From positions 378,419 to 442,418 of the forward strand of contig JXTB01000292.1 of assembly GCA_002914805.1 (NCBI GenBank): DNA of 64,000 nucleotides. Reading direction: 5' to 3'. The notes under the pieces are model-generated. The model made no database searches. It was not told where the DNA came from and saw only the letters and a program-made list of their open reading frames with translations. The DNA is from Parasponia andersonii (lineage: Eukaryota; Streptophyta; Magnoliopsida; Rosales; Cannabaceae). Positions 45,116 to 58,106 of this stretch are shown here, piece after piece. Made by a program: the position numbers and the translations under genes. Position 1 is the stretch's first letter. Every line of letters begins with the position of its first letter.

Positions 45116-45370
45116 TTCCGTTCCGTTCCGTCCTCAAACCCGATAATGCTCGTAAAGCATTGTATAAGTCGGCTAGAGTGTCAGGGACTTGCTATTGTGG
45201 TGGGGGTATTTCAGGCCTATGCTCTTACCTTAGTATTCTTCTCCTTGGAGGCATTATAGTTCTGTATTCATATGCTAAAGTGTTAGCGAGATAGTGATGC
45301 AATTTACTTTTGAAAAAAAAAAGTCACAATCTAGTCTAATGGTTTCATAACTGAGGTAATTAAACCTCTA

Positions 45371-45383
45371 CTCTGATACCAAA
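45371..45383 (-). other. Primer binding site (initiator tRNA-Met type)
   Basis: The minus strand reads TTGGTATCAGAG, complementary to the 3' end of initiator methionine tRNA. It lies 8 nt from the LTR end (...GGGTCATGACA). Standard for plant chromoviruses. Confidence 0.8.
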
Positions 45384-45390
45384 AAACTTC

Positions 45391-47260
45391 TGTCATGACC
45401 CAAACCCTGAGCCAGTGGCAAAAAAAGAATTTCACAAGTGAAAATTCATAATTTATTTTAGAAAATAATAAAAAGACGACAACTAGTTTACAAAAATAGT
45501 TTAAATTTTAAATTCCTATAGTTTATGATTACCACTAGACATAAACTATAAATAATAGTAATAAAACAAAAATATGCATCACATCGTCATCACCAGTGAA
45601 CATTATAGATAATACAGACTAAATCCAAAGTATGAGTCTTAAATATTATTACAAGTTGAGCCTTAAATATTATTACAAGTCTAAGATGAGTATCTAAGTG
45701 ATTACAAACTATAAAACTAGGGTAAACTTCTTCTTGGATTACTCTGCTCCGGAGTTGCCTAAGTCGCATTGTAAATCACTTGAGAAGGGAAAAAAAAAAG
45801 GGTGAGCATTCGCATGCTCAATAGGAATTCCAATTACCCTTTTTGATATGAATACAACTTTTCAATCCTGTATGGTTAGCAGTTTTTCAAAATCCATTTA
45901 TAAAATAAGTTCGCAAAATAATCAAAAATCATAAGAAACCATGTTCATCATTGTACATATCATAAACCAACCAAGTACAAGTATATACATGAGCTCTCAT
46001 CCTCCCATCACAATCCTGTAATACCTCTATAATAGAGGTACCCAGCATCTTAACACTACCCAGAGGTGTGTCAGCAAATCCTGCGCAGGGGCCTAAGTCT
46101 CTCACCTAGCATAACAACTCGCCAATGATCTAAATATCATGATGCTAAAATAGAACTCAAGTGTGTGATCCTATGGTAGGTACAACATATCATAGAGTGT
46201 GTAATAATCACGTATTAAGTATATCAAGAAATCATACTTTAAAACTTGTTTGGTATTATCCTAGGATTTACAGAAAATCAGACAGCATAACAACTATATT
46301 TTCCCAAAGCCAAAATTTTAAACCTGTATAAAAATCATACTAACCAATCCCAACATAATCCAATATATCTCAACAGTTCACAAATTTATCAAATATCCAA
46401 TCAAACTATTGAATTCCATGAAAATCGACATTTTCAAGAAATTGGTCAAAATTCACATTTTAAATCAAAATAAGTATAAAACTTGGTAACTGAGCCCCTA
46501 CCTCACTAGAATAGTGATATCACGCCAATGGGTCCTCAAGGTGCTGTTGAACGATCGCTCGGAGGGTCAAGAACCAATTCCAGACCCTCGATTGCTCACT
46601 TATGAAAAATCAACTCCTCAACGGAGCTTCGAATCGACAAACAAACCTCTTTATCGAACTCCTAGCACCCAAAATAGCCAGATTAGACATATGATTCGAC
46701 CAGTTAGGGTCCGGGTCGACACCGGACCGATGTCACGTAAAACAAGATAAAATTTAAGCCGTTAGATATGGTTTTTCGTGCCGATCACTAAGTATAGTCA
46801 ATATATATATCAAACTTCACCATTTTTTGAGTACATTCTAAAAATGACAACAAAAACGAAATCTAACGGTCGGATCAAAAGTCAAACTCGAGCTCAAAAT
46901 TACGCAGAAATAGCAACTTTTAATTCGGACAAAATGGGATCGTGATATATATACCTGGAGAAAGCCCACGACGAGAGGATTCGATCGCCGCCGGTTTTAC
47001 GGCTTTTCATCACCGGAAAGCACCGGCGAGTGGCAGAGCTTCACTCCCTCCCTCGGCAACACGAAGGTCTGGCATCTCAGAGCTCCAGCTGGGCGGCGCG
47101 CTCGTCTGGTTGCAGCGGCGAGCACTCCGAGGAGAGAGAGAATGGCGGAAGAGTGAGAGAGGAACGACAAAGGGAGAGAGAATGAGAGAGAGAGAGAGAG
47201 AAACAATGAGGGAGTGAGATCGGACGAGGGAGAGAGAGAAGCAAAAGAGATCTGATTTTT
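45391..47260 (-). repeat. Family C LTR (5' LTR of a chromovirus-like element)
   Basis: Ends on the minus strand with GGGTTTGGGTCATGACA next to the primer binding site. Collinear with 1115-3341 over most of its length. The upper part (46940-47240) is GC-rich and ends in (GA)n. The high-coordinate edge is unclear, probably truncated near 47260. ORFs within it at 46514-46750 and 46942-47217 are LTR sequence, not genes. Confidence 0.75.
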
Positions 47261-47663
47261 TTTAAAAAAATTTGGTCAAAAGACTCTTTTGCAAATCAAT
47301 TAATCTCAGATGCTTAAGAATAAAGGAACACAAGGAATATATCACTAAGCAATGCAAAGTGATCGAAATAATTCTTCCCAAGTGGCTCGATCATGCACAA
47401 CAGGCTGCCAAAATTGATAAACTCTCCAAATAGTTTGATATTGGTTTCAAAGAGAACGATTATTTTTCGAGATAACTACCTAGCGTCCTCAGGCATATAG
47501 ATCTACTCAGGTAGGTGAGTTTTTGGACACCCTTTGTTTGGTTTCGGTTTCTTAAAAACTAAGAGAGAAAAATGAATGATGATGGTATAAGATATCTTAG
47601 ATGTTCTGGGGGATAATATCACCTTGGCTCCCCAAATTTTCTCCAACATATCACTTAGGTTAC
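47261..47663. other. Spacer between two LTRs
   Basis: No gene or motif recognised. Confidence 0.5.
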
Positions 47664-48361
47664 TGTTGACGGAGGTTTTGTCAACAATAAATTTAGAAAA
47701 AATTACGAGATGTGGCTTGTGTGAAAAGGGTTATTAATCAAAGCAAATAAACAGGCAAAGATTTTATAGTAGTTTAGCCCCGAAAAAGATAAGCTTACGT
47801 CCATTGTTTTTCACTATTTTCTGAAGAATTACAAGAACTCAAAATTACAATGTGTTGTCTGAAAAGAAGAAGAAAACACTCTCAAGAATTCCTCAGCCTC
47901 TTAAATCAGAAAAAATCCTAGTCCCCCTCACCGAAACATTGAACTCCCTTTATATAGATGAAGGTAACTCAATATTCCCAATTGTGAGAATGGGTAACTG
48001 TACAATCGGGTAATATAATTTGAGTAATAATATAATTGGATAATCACAAAAATTGAGTAACAATATAATTGGGTAATCACTTAAATTGGGTAACTGGTTA
48101 AACTTGAAAGAGAAATTTTTGTTTCCCTTTCCTTGTAGGTTTCCCATTTGACGAAGTAGAGATTAGTCTCATTTTCTTTCCAGTCGCACATAACCTATTC
48201 GGAAGAGGTCGTACGTAACTTCTACGGTAGAGGTCGCATATAACCTGTTCGGAGGAGGTCGCACGTAACTTATGCGGTGGAGGTCGCATGCAACCCTTTC
48301 AGATGAGGTCGCACTTAATCTTATTCATGCGACCTGACATAGGATTTTAGAACGCACAACA
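47664..48361 (-). repeat. Family B LTR (3' LTR)
   Basis: Runs from TGTTGACGGAGGTTTTGTCA to AACGCACAACA. A minus-strand TATA box (CTATATAAAGG) lies near 47945-47960. On the minus strand the polypurine tract GGGGCTAGGAGGCAAT (48362-48377) directly precedes it, so it is a 3' LTR. No target duplication was found and the rest of the element is mostly gone. It is longer than the other two copies because of internal repeats. Confidence 0.8.
48183..48315. repeat. Short tandem repeats inside LTR B
   Basis: About five imperfect units of roughly 27 bp built on GAGGTCGCA(C/T)(G/A)TAAC and a following TTCGGAGG/TGCGGTGG. The LTR B copy at 17525-18146 has fewer units (near 18013-18080), and the solo copy has about one. 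Confidence 0.75.
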
Positions 48362-49100
48362 ATTGCCTCCTAGCCCCATTAGTTCCTTTAGGACAAAATG
48401 GAGCTTCCATTTAATGTAAGTGAGTGCGAACTTAAAAAATGCAACGTCACGACCTAGACTTGAGATCCTTGAAGAGTTGAAGAGTCGCTAGATCTCAAAT
48501 CTCACCTTTCTCGAGATCACACGCACTTTTTTCTGACAGATGAAAACACGTGTCACCTTTTCTAAGAAAAATAGCAGAATTCGAGGAGACTCAAGGATAT
48601 CGATGATGCCAACTGCCGTCTCTAAACCGAATCGTTCTAAATTTCGAAAGATATTGATTTAATTTTGGAAAAAATCGAATCTCGCGTGAACTTCGGCCTT
48701 TAGATCTGAAAATCAAATACCTTAATCTACGGCTGTGATTTAGCGATGCTCGAGGAATAAATATCAGAAATCAATCCACTTCTGCTTCTTCATTACAGAC
48801 TCTCGTTTTCCATCTTTCTAAAATTCCGAAGTATTTCAGAAGAAACCCTACAGCGCCGTTTCGTTCTTAGCTCGCACAATTCCAGTATCTTCTCCGACGG
48901 AGTTCAGACCATATCTCAATCCCACCACTTTCGAAGAAAAGTTAGTTCATTCCTTCTCTCCTATTGTTCTTCATCTGTTCTCGGAAAAACTTACAGTTTC
49001 AATTTCTAAGAATAGAAACAAATCCCATATTCGGACGAACTGGAATGGAAATTTCTCAGATCCCCCTACTGATTCATAGAATAGACTCTTACTAGATAAT
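48362..49100 (-). mobile_element. 3' internal remnant of a family B element
   Basis: Starts with the polypurine tract. It has the same general look as 12524-13586, a mixed-composition region without pol. No protein domain could be read. The plus strand near 48780-48960 looks like a gene leader (CT-rich, TTCAGAAGAAACCCTACAGC). Confidence 0.4.
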
Positions 49101-51088
49101 GGTCAAAGATAAACTCGTGAAAAGAGTTTCTAGGATCTGATACCCTATTTATTTATTTTTTGACGACCTGCTCGAGTAATTTTTATGAACCCGTATCATA
49201 TACCACGTCTAGTGTTTCGTACCAAACTTAATTGGTACATATAAAAGTATTATCAAATTGTGTATACTGATTACTGGAGATTGTGGTCATTTACTATTTA
49301 TACAATAGAACCTGTGAAAATGAGAACTGTTGAAAATACTAGCTTCTGAAAATCACAAGAATTAAAAGAATAAATTATTGCTCTAAATCCTTTAAAATTC
49401 AAGGACCCTTTCTTCCCAATAACACCGAAGCCAAATAACAAAGAACCTCTTTTACTACCAGCACCAGCAGCCCAGACCACATATATTGGAATCTGGAAAA
49501 GAATACTTTGACCAAAGGTCAAACCAACCGTGTAAGTCAAACAAAATATTACAATGACATCCCTATATTTACACTGAAGTGAAAACTACACTAGATTACA
49601 TGGTTTCTAGCTGTGTCTTTTGGGTCATTGAGATTTGAGTCTCATTTTTGTGGGAACTAGGAAGATTGAAACACAACCAAATATACACACATAGTCAGTC
49701 TCACTCAGTCCCCCTAGATAAACGTGCCCTTTTAGAAACAAATAAATCAATCGCGATAAATAACAAGAAAAATTAAAATATATATTTACACGTGTATATA
49801 TATTTATATATAGGAAATAGTGCCTGCATCAGCAACGGCGGCGGCGGCGTCAAAAGGGGAAGTCCATCGCACCAGACCACCACGGAGGAGGAGGAGGAGG
49901 AGGTGAGCATAAGCTGAAGTGAATAAAAGAGTCACTTGTTAGTTAGTCACTTCAATCAAACAGACAAAAATATAAATGCTTTCTCCGTACGGACACACAA
50001 TATCTTTGGATGATACGATTAGTACACCAAGTGGGGCCCACTAATCACTATTTTCTCACTGTGCAAACAGGAAACAAAAGATATTGTACGTATAGCAATA
50101 TTTTTCTTGTCCTTTCTTTCTCGTCTCTATGTATCTCTCTCTCTCTCTCTCTCTAGTTTCCTCCATTTGCGTGAACAGTCAGGATCCTTAAATGTGCTTT
50201 CTTTCCCCTAGTTAATTTATTGATTAATATGTTTTCAAAAAAGAATAAAATTATTAATTAATACGTGCGTTACAGTATCCATTTTGACAGCCACAACTTT
50301 GATAGCTGATACGCTCTTTTTTTTTTTGGGGGAGTTTGCGTTACTGTTTTCCTTTTTATGATCGGATTTGATTTGCTTGGATTCCTTGATTTTCCTTTTG
50401 TTTTTCTTGGGAAAAATGTGATTTTTTTTTTTATTGAAAGATTCTTTTCTCCACTTGCATGTTTTATGGGTTTATTTTATTTAACAAAATTAATTACAAA
50501 CGGTTCGACTGCATATTTCAAACAATCGAGTTAAATTTGGTCACTGAGTACACACAATTTGAATCAACAAAAATGGAAAAATGTTAATGGCACTTTTACT
50601 TAATCATAATCAAAGTGAGGAAAAATGAATTGTAATAAAATAGATAAGAATGAGAATCACGGTTTGTATTACATTATATACTTAAAATAACAGAGAAAAG
50701 CTATCGTAACCGTAAAAATCACATATAAATGATGGAAATGCGCTAAATTACAATAAACATATACATTCTTCCTACCATTAGAGATGAACTATCAATTCTT
50801 AGTGGTAAAATTGTCATTTAGGATTTAAATGATAAAAATAAGAAAAAAAATCATTACTGGTATTTCCCAACATAAGCTCTATAAAGCTTATCTATTCTAG
50901 AATTTTAATAAACACCTCTTCATGAATCATTATCCTATAATTGATTCTCATTGAAGTTTAGAAAAAAAATGCGCTAATCAATTCGTGTGCAGCAAAATAG
51001 GTGGACAAATTATTTCATCGTCTCTTGTCTCATTATCAAATGAGCTTTTTTTTTTCCCTTGTCTTTCTAATAATTTGTATTAGCATAT
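49101..51088. other. Gene-poor stretch with a small GC-rich patch
   Basis: AT-rich apart from 49835-49905, which holds GCG and GAG triplet runs. A minus-strand reading gives CSPPPPPPPWWSGAMDFPF then a stop, preceded by an acceptor-like TTCACTTCAG. This could be a terminal exon of an unrecognised gene, but no partner exon was found. A (CT)n run lies at 50135-50154. Confidence 0.4.
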
Positions 51089-51106
51089 ACACCAAATTTT
51101 TACTTA

Positions 51107-51237
51107 GTATTACTTTTCTGGGAGTTTTTATTATTAAATTAAATTTTATACATAAAATGGTGAAATAAAGATTCGAACCCTCTCCTCCCTTCCCACAATT
51201 CCGAAAAATCCTATACCAATTGACTTAATTGGCTATT
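51107..51237 (-). mobile_element. tRNA-derived SINE
   Basis: On the minus strand, TAGCCAATTAAGTCAATTGG (box A-like) and GGGTTCGAATC (box B) are spaced as in a tRNA promoter. Direct repeats ACACCAAATTTTTACTTA (51089-51106) and ACACCAAATGTTTACTTA (51238-51255) flank it with 17 of 18 matching. Confidence 0.85.
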
Positions 51238-51255
51238 ACACCAAATGTTTACTTA

Positions 51256-54200
51256 TTTGAACTAAAATGCTTTACAGTGTTTACGAATGGGTTGATGAAA
51301 TTAAAAAATAAAAATAAAAATAAAGCTTTGATTATGGTGAAGATTGGTCGGTTTTGGGAACGAATATAACCAAGCCGAACTTTATGTTTTGCCAAAAATT
51401 GAAACCAAAGCTAATCATGACAAGGATTGAAGCTAACCGAAATTGAACAATCGTTTTTTTTAATTATTTTTTAAAGATTATGCGTGTGTTGATTTTTTTT
51501 TCCCCCTTATTTTTGGTTAGTTATTTGTCCATTTTCAATTGATCTTTTCGAATTCAATAGGCTTTTCCTAACTCTTTTTATTTCCAACGTCCTAAAATGC
51601 CAAAATCAAAATTGACCAAAACACAGGGTATGTTTGGTAGGGAAAAGAAACACATCACTTAAAGAAGGAAGGTATATATGAAAATAGGGCTGTTCTCTTA
51701 TAATGCTTGGTATGAGAGCAATGATAGAATCCATTCAACTATAAAATGATTAAAACTTGATCTAAACTGATATTCTAAATCCACAATTTAATATATTGCC
51801 TCCTAAAATTTTGCCACCGAATAACAACCTTTCCCAAAATCCAGTGATTAATTCTCACATGATTCACATCCCTTCTTTTACTTCCAACTTTTTTCGCCTG
51901 CTATACACACTTCTTTTGATGTATCAATGCTAACAAAGCGTCAACCCGTTGGCTAAACAACGGTCGGTACATTTATGATTTTTTATATGAACAATATTGT
52001 TCATACCACATTGGATAAAAAATGCTATTCATATGTTACATTTTATTGGTAAGAGAGTAGTTATTATAGTTATAAATTAATCAAGTAAAACTCATTATCC
52101 TTAAATTCTCAAAATAACTAGCAATAAATAATTGACATTTGATTTTTCTTTTTTTTTTTTTTTCCCAATCTCAATTGGGATGGAAAGCTTTTTCCTTTCT
52201 TTTCAATAACCCCTAGTTTTGGCAAGTCACCATACGAGTTGCAAAACCAGGACATTCCACGAAAGAGCATATAGACTGCATGCGAAAGTTTCGACGGGGA
52301 TCCACGAACTTACGTAGTAGACGTAGTCCTCTCTTTACTTGACTCGTAAAAGGAACTCACCGAGAATGCACATTATTTGACCAGTTATTATTTGGATGAA
52401 GTTTCTTTATATTATCTGTAACCGGGGCAAAACAAAGAAGGGAATTCCGTAAATAAATATTAAAGACTAAAACTATTATATTCCTTGAATTGACCAACTA
52501 GTCAAGATTAAAAATTTACTAGGAAAAAGGGAAATCCAAAATGATCGATCTGATATGATATGATAATATTTGACTACTTTTTCTCAACAGTCCAAATCCG
52601 TGTTCCAATCACAAACGGTGGTCAAAAAGGGAAACATATCCACATCTGGTTTTGTGTGTTTAGCTCTGCCATGCCCCGAAGCAAAGCCAAACGGAGAGAA
52701 AGGGTCACTAACAATATAAAGGAAAAATCTAAATGGCCAAATTATTACTGTTTGAGACTTGAGGTATATGTATCCTATTGGGATGTGACTTGAAGAAATG
52801 CATAGTAATATAGATCCTTGCTTTAAGAAGACAACAAGTAGTGCCTTATTTGATTTTATTGGTTAGTTCAATATGTGAATCATGAACCTTTGTATAACGT
52901 AGTCTTTTTATTATTAGATCAATTGATTAGTTGGATTAGTTCTTCTCATGCTTTGGAAGGAATTAAAATTGCAATTTGGGACATGCGCAATCCAAGAATT
53001 TTATATCATTATCATCTTTCACGGGCTAAAGATGTAGTGGAAATAGAAGGGGGGGGGAAAAAAAGTTTAAATAGTGAGTACTAATTTTGTCTATCATCAT
53101 TATTCATTGGCATGTTTGAATTGAGATGAAGACTTGTATTTTAATGTAACACTTTTGATAATCAAACTGCAATCACGCGAAGTGTGGACTATGAAGTGTT
53201 ATTAGCCCTAATATATGACGACTAATGCGCATCAACATAGGGCATAATAGGGTGAGGAAAAGAGCTTAAAATCGAACAAAATCGAATTACCCGATCAATC
53301 GTGAATCGAATAAATCAAGAAAAAACAAACTAATTTAATTTGCACAGGTGTAGTTGACAAACCAATCTAAAAGAAAAAAGCACACAAAAAATGCATATAT
53401 AATTATTTAAGACGTATTAAACATATCTGTAATTACTATTATTTATTTTAAAAACATATTTCTCAATATTCATAAAATAAAAAACTTCAATGAATTCTCT
53501 AGTTTCTAGCCTCTCTCACTATTGGATTAATATGCCTCTCAATTGTGAACTGAATAGGTTGAATAAACTTGATCAACATGATCAGAGATAACTAAAAATC
53601 GAATAAATCGAAACAAGTAATCAATCCAAATTAAAAGTAGATTTAGAAGTATATATACACTTGCTGCCCAAACGATATGCAGAATGTCAAAACGTGCTCT
53701 TGAATTATTAAAAATTTTAACTCCGTCTCCTGAATTACTAAACTATCTCCTGAATTACTAAATTATAACTCTATCAGGCAAAAACATACATAAAATTGCA
53801 CATGATACTTTATTGATTTTCTTTTCTTAAGGAGATATTTTATCGATTTTAGTCCCAAATACTTGTATGGTTATCGAAAAGCAGCATAACACTTGTTTTT
53901 TTGCCTGTTTGCATGACAAGAACACACTGTAATTTTAAGGCAAAACATGAATTAATTTCTCAAAGTATTCCTATTTCTTTCCCTATTTTTCCACAGAAAG
54001 TTTAACAGGCTTTTTTTATAAAAAAAAAATAAAATAAATAAAGAGTAAGACTCTAATTAAAACTAGTACATTCCCCTAAAAAAAAAAAAAAACTAGTCTA
54101 TCCAGTTAGGAGCGGTCCATAATAGTTACAGGCCTTTCTCAAGAAAGCCCATCACAACTTCCAGCCCAAAGCTCACCAAAACGGGGAAACGTTCGGTTTT

Positions 54201-54258
54201 GGTTCTTCTTCTTCTTCTTTCAGAGGTCCTGCTGCTCGAGCTCAAGGAAAGTGCAAAA
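51256..54258. other. AT-rich intergenic stretch upstream of the RS-rich gene
   Basis: ORFs at 52560-52793 and 52875-53084 lack recognisable domains. Poly-A runs lie at 54016-54030 and 54079-54092. The last 60-80 bases (TTCTTCTTCTTCTTTCAGAGG) look like the leader of the next gene. Confidence 0.5.
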
Positions 54259-57235
54259 ATGGAGGAAGAGAAAGCCGCGGCGTACTACGACGACCTGACT
54301 CGGCGAGGCGAAGGAGCCGCCAGATTCAAACAAGGCCTCGGCTTTTCATCATCAACTGCGGAAAATGCCCCTGCGAGAGGCTCCGCGCTCCCTTCTTCCT
54401 CGGCTTCGTTCCTCAGCAACTTCGTGAAGGCCTCCACCCCGGCCGAGCCCACCGAGCTTGAGAACAACAAGCAAGCTCAACTGGAGTCCATACAGAACAA
54501 GCTCACCAAGAAGAAGAAGACGACGGAGCCTAGCCCTAGCCGAGAACCGGAAGAACGAGCGCACCAGCTTAGGATTTCTAGGAGAGACGGGCGGAGTTCC
54601 AGGAGGCGGAGTAGGAGTAGGAGCCTTGATCGGGATCGGGGTTCGAGGCCGCGGAGTAGGAGCAGAGAGAGGTATAGGGATGAGGATCGGAATGGAGATA
54701 GAAGGAGGAGGAGGAGGAGAAGCAGAAGTAGGTCTAAGAGCGATTCAGATGGGGATAGGCGGAGAAGAGGGAGAAGAAGAAGCCGAAGCCCAAATCAGAA
54801 CCAGAGGGCTGAGAGGAGGAGCCGAAGCCGGAGCCGGAGCCGGAGCCCATCGCGGCGGGAGCGGGAGAGGGGTGAAGATGGAAATGGGGGGAGATTGAGT
54901 AAAATTAGGAAGCAAAAGAGTGGAGGAATTGACTATTCAAGACTGATTGAAGGCTATGACAGCATGGTAAAGAAGGACTAAATAAGTCTATTTGGGCAAT
55001 GCTTGCTTATGATTTTGAAACTAGAAATTTTCAGCATTAGTTTTTTTTTTTCCTTTCTTTCTTTTGTGATTTTGGTAGTTTATATTGATAATTTGATATG
55101 GAATGATTTCTCATAAGTGAAGTTTCTCTTTTTATGTGTTGTGATCAGTCACCAGCTGAGAGAGTCAAAGCAAAGATGAAGCTTCAACTGGCTGAAACTG
55201 GTATGTGTTGCATACTCCAGTGTTTAATCAATTGCTTCTGTCCAGGAAGCCTGGGATTTATGAGCTCCTGTACCAATTTGTTACTTTGGAAAATGACCAA
55301 AACGATGCTAAAGAAAACAGTTATGTTTAGGATAATATATGTTATGGGTTTAGAGAACTGGGCTTTGGAAGAATAGAGTTCCTGGGACGTATATAGTCTC
55401 TGATGAATATATTTATGAGCTGGTTTGACTGCAAAAAGGGCAGGGAGAGTAGAACAACTGCATTTGTGTACATTGTTTATGCATTTTTTTTTTCGTATGG
55501 AGAAGTAAACGGTAGTAGAAGGACGAATATTTTTTTTTAAAATTTTTTAAGGGATCGTTTCTTTACCCATCAATATTGTTCTGGAAGATCTTATAATATG
55601 AGCTCTTTATGGGTTTGGTGATTTTGAACTGATGTTTTGTAGTGATCTTCATGTGGATTCTAAATTTGATTAGCCATATAGTGCAAGCTGTTAGCCCTCA
55701 TAACTCTATTGTAGAAAGTTGTCTCTATGATTATCAAAGGCGTTGTATCTTAAAACCATTCTATGAGTAATCATACGTTCTTTTAATTTACTGCTTGGAA
55801 ATATTACTACAAATGTTTAGTATATCTCTTCCTATAGTATGAATGACAATATCAGGTCATTTTTTTTTTTACCTTTTTTTAATAAAAAACAAGAAGAGAG
55901 AAAAGAAAGCTAAAGTCTCACTGTCCAATATACTTTCTAAATAATGGTTTTTTCATATAGGCTTTTCTTTTTTTTCCCCTGCTGCATACTCTATAAATAT
56001 GATAAGACTTTTCCCTCCTTAACTGCAGCTGAAAAGGATGCAATGAAAGGCATGGGCTCGGGTTGGGAAAGATTTGAGTTCAACAAGGATGCACCACTTG
56101 ATGATGAAGAAGATGTCGAAGGTAATACATTTTTACAGTACTATTCGTTTAATATAGTTTATGAATTAAGATTTAGTTATGCGAATTCATTAATGAGTTG
56201 CAGTTTGATTGTTTCACTTGTTGCCTGGAACTTTTGTTGCAGTCACTGCTGCTATTTAGAGTGCTTTATCTAGGCAGCTAGCTGTGACTTCTGTCATTTA
56301 TCTATTTTCCTGGATGACGGCACTTTTTCTTTATATTTAACATTTCAAGTGTCAAATATTTGTCTCGATAAACATCCCAAATACATTAAACTTGCACTTT
56401 TGGACATGTGCTAATGTTCCCAATATCAAGTACTTTTAAAATGGTACTGCAAATTTTATTGCTTTGCAGTACCTCCAAGTAGTCTTGATAATTTCCTCTT
56501 TATTTCATATTGAGCAATTGGTGAACCACATTATCATAGCAATAGGTTAAGTTAAGAAGTTTGTCTTGGTGGCATGATCCAATTAGATTAAGGTAATAGG
56601 TAATATTGCTTGTACGTGACATCTTCACCTTTTCAACAGCTGCAGAAGATGATACGGCAGTAGTGAAGCAGATTGGCCAAAGCTTCCGATTCTCTGCGGT
56701 CGAGGTATGTTTATGGTCTCAATTGCAGCCAATAATTTATTTTCTTCCTGCCTTTTTGTTATTTTGTTATTTTTTTTTTGTCTTTTGTTTTTTGTTTATT
56801 TTTTTTTCATGCATGTTGCATCTGGTAATCTTTGTTTGTTCAAGGATGAATATGATATAATATATCCGTAGTTTTTGATGTTAACTCTTTCGGTGTCTTT
56901 ACGAAGTCAAAAAGGGAGGAGCAAATCAGAGCTGCCCATGATGAGGCCATGTTTGGTACACCAGTTATCCTACCATCCAGTACAAGTGATGATGAAGCTG
57001 GTGCTGAGGCTGAGGCTGAGGCTGAGGCTCAAGCTGAGATCAAGACCGACAAAAAAGAGTTGAATGAAAGTGACCTTGCTGCAGGCCTCTTGAGCGAGAA
57101 GGTAAAATTTTTCCTTTATCCTTTTTTGTTAAGAGAGATATTTTGTGCAAATCTTAATTATTGTTTTCTTTGTTGAAGGTTCTTGCAAAACAACAAGGTT
57201 CTTGGCGTGATCGTGCTCGTAGACAAAGGAATTGA
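54259..57235 (+). CDS. Arginine/serine-rich nuclear protein (splicing-related, RSRC1-like?)
   Basis: Six coding exons: 54259-54966, 55149-55200, 56029-56121, 56640-56704, 56907-57101 and 57179-57235. All have GT/AG borders and the frame is kept, giving 389 residues. The start is the first ATG; the frame upstream is open but has no ATG. The N-terminus is AAYYDDLTRRGEGAARFKQG, followed by a lysine patch (KLTKKKKT) and an RS/RD-rich domain at about 114-220 (RRSRSRS, RSRSRSRSRS). The C-terminal half is conserved-looking (AERVKAKMKLQLAET, GSGWERFEFNKDAPLDDEED, KQIGQSFRFSAVE). An acidic EAEAEAEAQAE stretch near 338-350 and a basic end LAKQQGSWRDRARRQRN complete it. There is no RRM. RS domains mediate contacts among pre-mRNA splicing factors in nuclear speckles. 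The exact family is uncertain; resemblance to serine/arginine-related protein 53 is a guess. Confidence 0.88.
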
Positions 57236-57900
57236 AAAGGATGGCATGAACTTGATTTGCTGCCCAAAAAGTTGATAGGCAAGTCCGAATTTGTCAATAT
57301 GATGGCTGGAGAAGGGATCCTCGTCAAAGGAAGTCTGAGGTGGACAGTTTCTCACATAAGATTCTGATACATCGGCCGGAATATTCTATTATTGACACTG
57401 GATTTCTACCGTTTCTCAGGGGCATGAACCACAAAGATAATGAAGTTTACCTACAGAAGGAAAGCTTTTGTCTCTGAATGAAACTGTATATTCTAGACAA
57501 CTTTTGACATTTCATGATTTCTTCTCAATGTCACCGCATCAAAGTTAAAAGCATCTCTGAGATTCGGAACATAGTTGTGATTCTTACCATCTGGCCTTTG
57601 TGTTGGTTCATTGACAAAGCTCCAGTATGTTCAACACTCTTAATTGCCAGGCAAGCTGTGGAATTGTCGTTTGATTATGTTGCAAATATAAACCTTATAC
57701 TTGTATTACCCTTTTGGCCCATTCTCAAATGGGCCGATTTTTTAAATCTTTAAAAAATGCCCCGTATTTTTAGCCCTTTGGTTTTATGTCTGAATATTTC
57801 AGTTAATAAAAAATTTAACATACTCGACATATTAAGGAAGAAACGTTTTTGAAAGAAAAATTGGAGAAACTAGATTATGTTAAAGTGTATTTTATGATAG
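57236..57900. other. 3' UTR and flank of the RS-rich gene
   Basis: No other feature. A Mutator-like element begins at 57901. Confidence 0.6.
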
Positions 57901-58067
57901 GGCTTTTTGTACAGGAATACCCCATTTTGGGGGTAAGAATGAATACATGTCCCTTTCTATTTTATTAGCAAATATATCCCTTTTAAGTTTCATATTTTTA
58001 AAATACCAATAGTACCTTTAGACACACGTCCCTTACTTTCACCCTTTCCGATCTTCTCTAATCTACG

Positions 58068-58070
<3 letters not shown>

Positions 58071-58104
<34 letters not shown>
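58071..58104. repeat. (CT)n microsatellite in the left terminal repeat
   Basis: About 16 CT units. The right terminal repeat has only a short GAGAGA at the matching place, so the run expanded after the two ends became separate. Confidence 0.9.

Positions 58105-58106
<2 letters not shown>

Noticed and set aside
46942..47217. 91-codon plus-strand ORF
   Set aside because: Inside the family C LTR and ends in the (GA)n repeat, so it is not a gene.
48098..48289. 63-codon minus-strand ORF
   Set aside because: Covers the tandem repeats of LTR B, and repeated peptide units come from the DNA repeats.
49990..50090. MicroRNA precursor candidate (ACAATATCTTTGG ... CAAAAGATATTGT)
   Set aside because: Only about 12 paired bases with a poorly paired middle, and no known miRNA seen.
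54285..54564. Minus-strand ORFs over the RS-rich gene
   Set aside because: Open frames opposite a GC-rich, Arg-rich exon are expected by composition. The plus-strand exon chain explains the region.
54458..54898. 146-codon plus-strand ORF in another frame of the RS exon
   Set aside because: A Gly/Arg-rich shadow of the RS-domain repeats. The frame that continues through five spliced exons is the real one.
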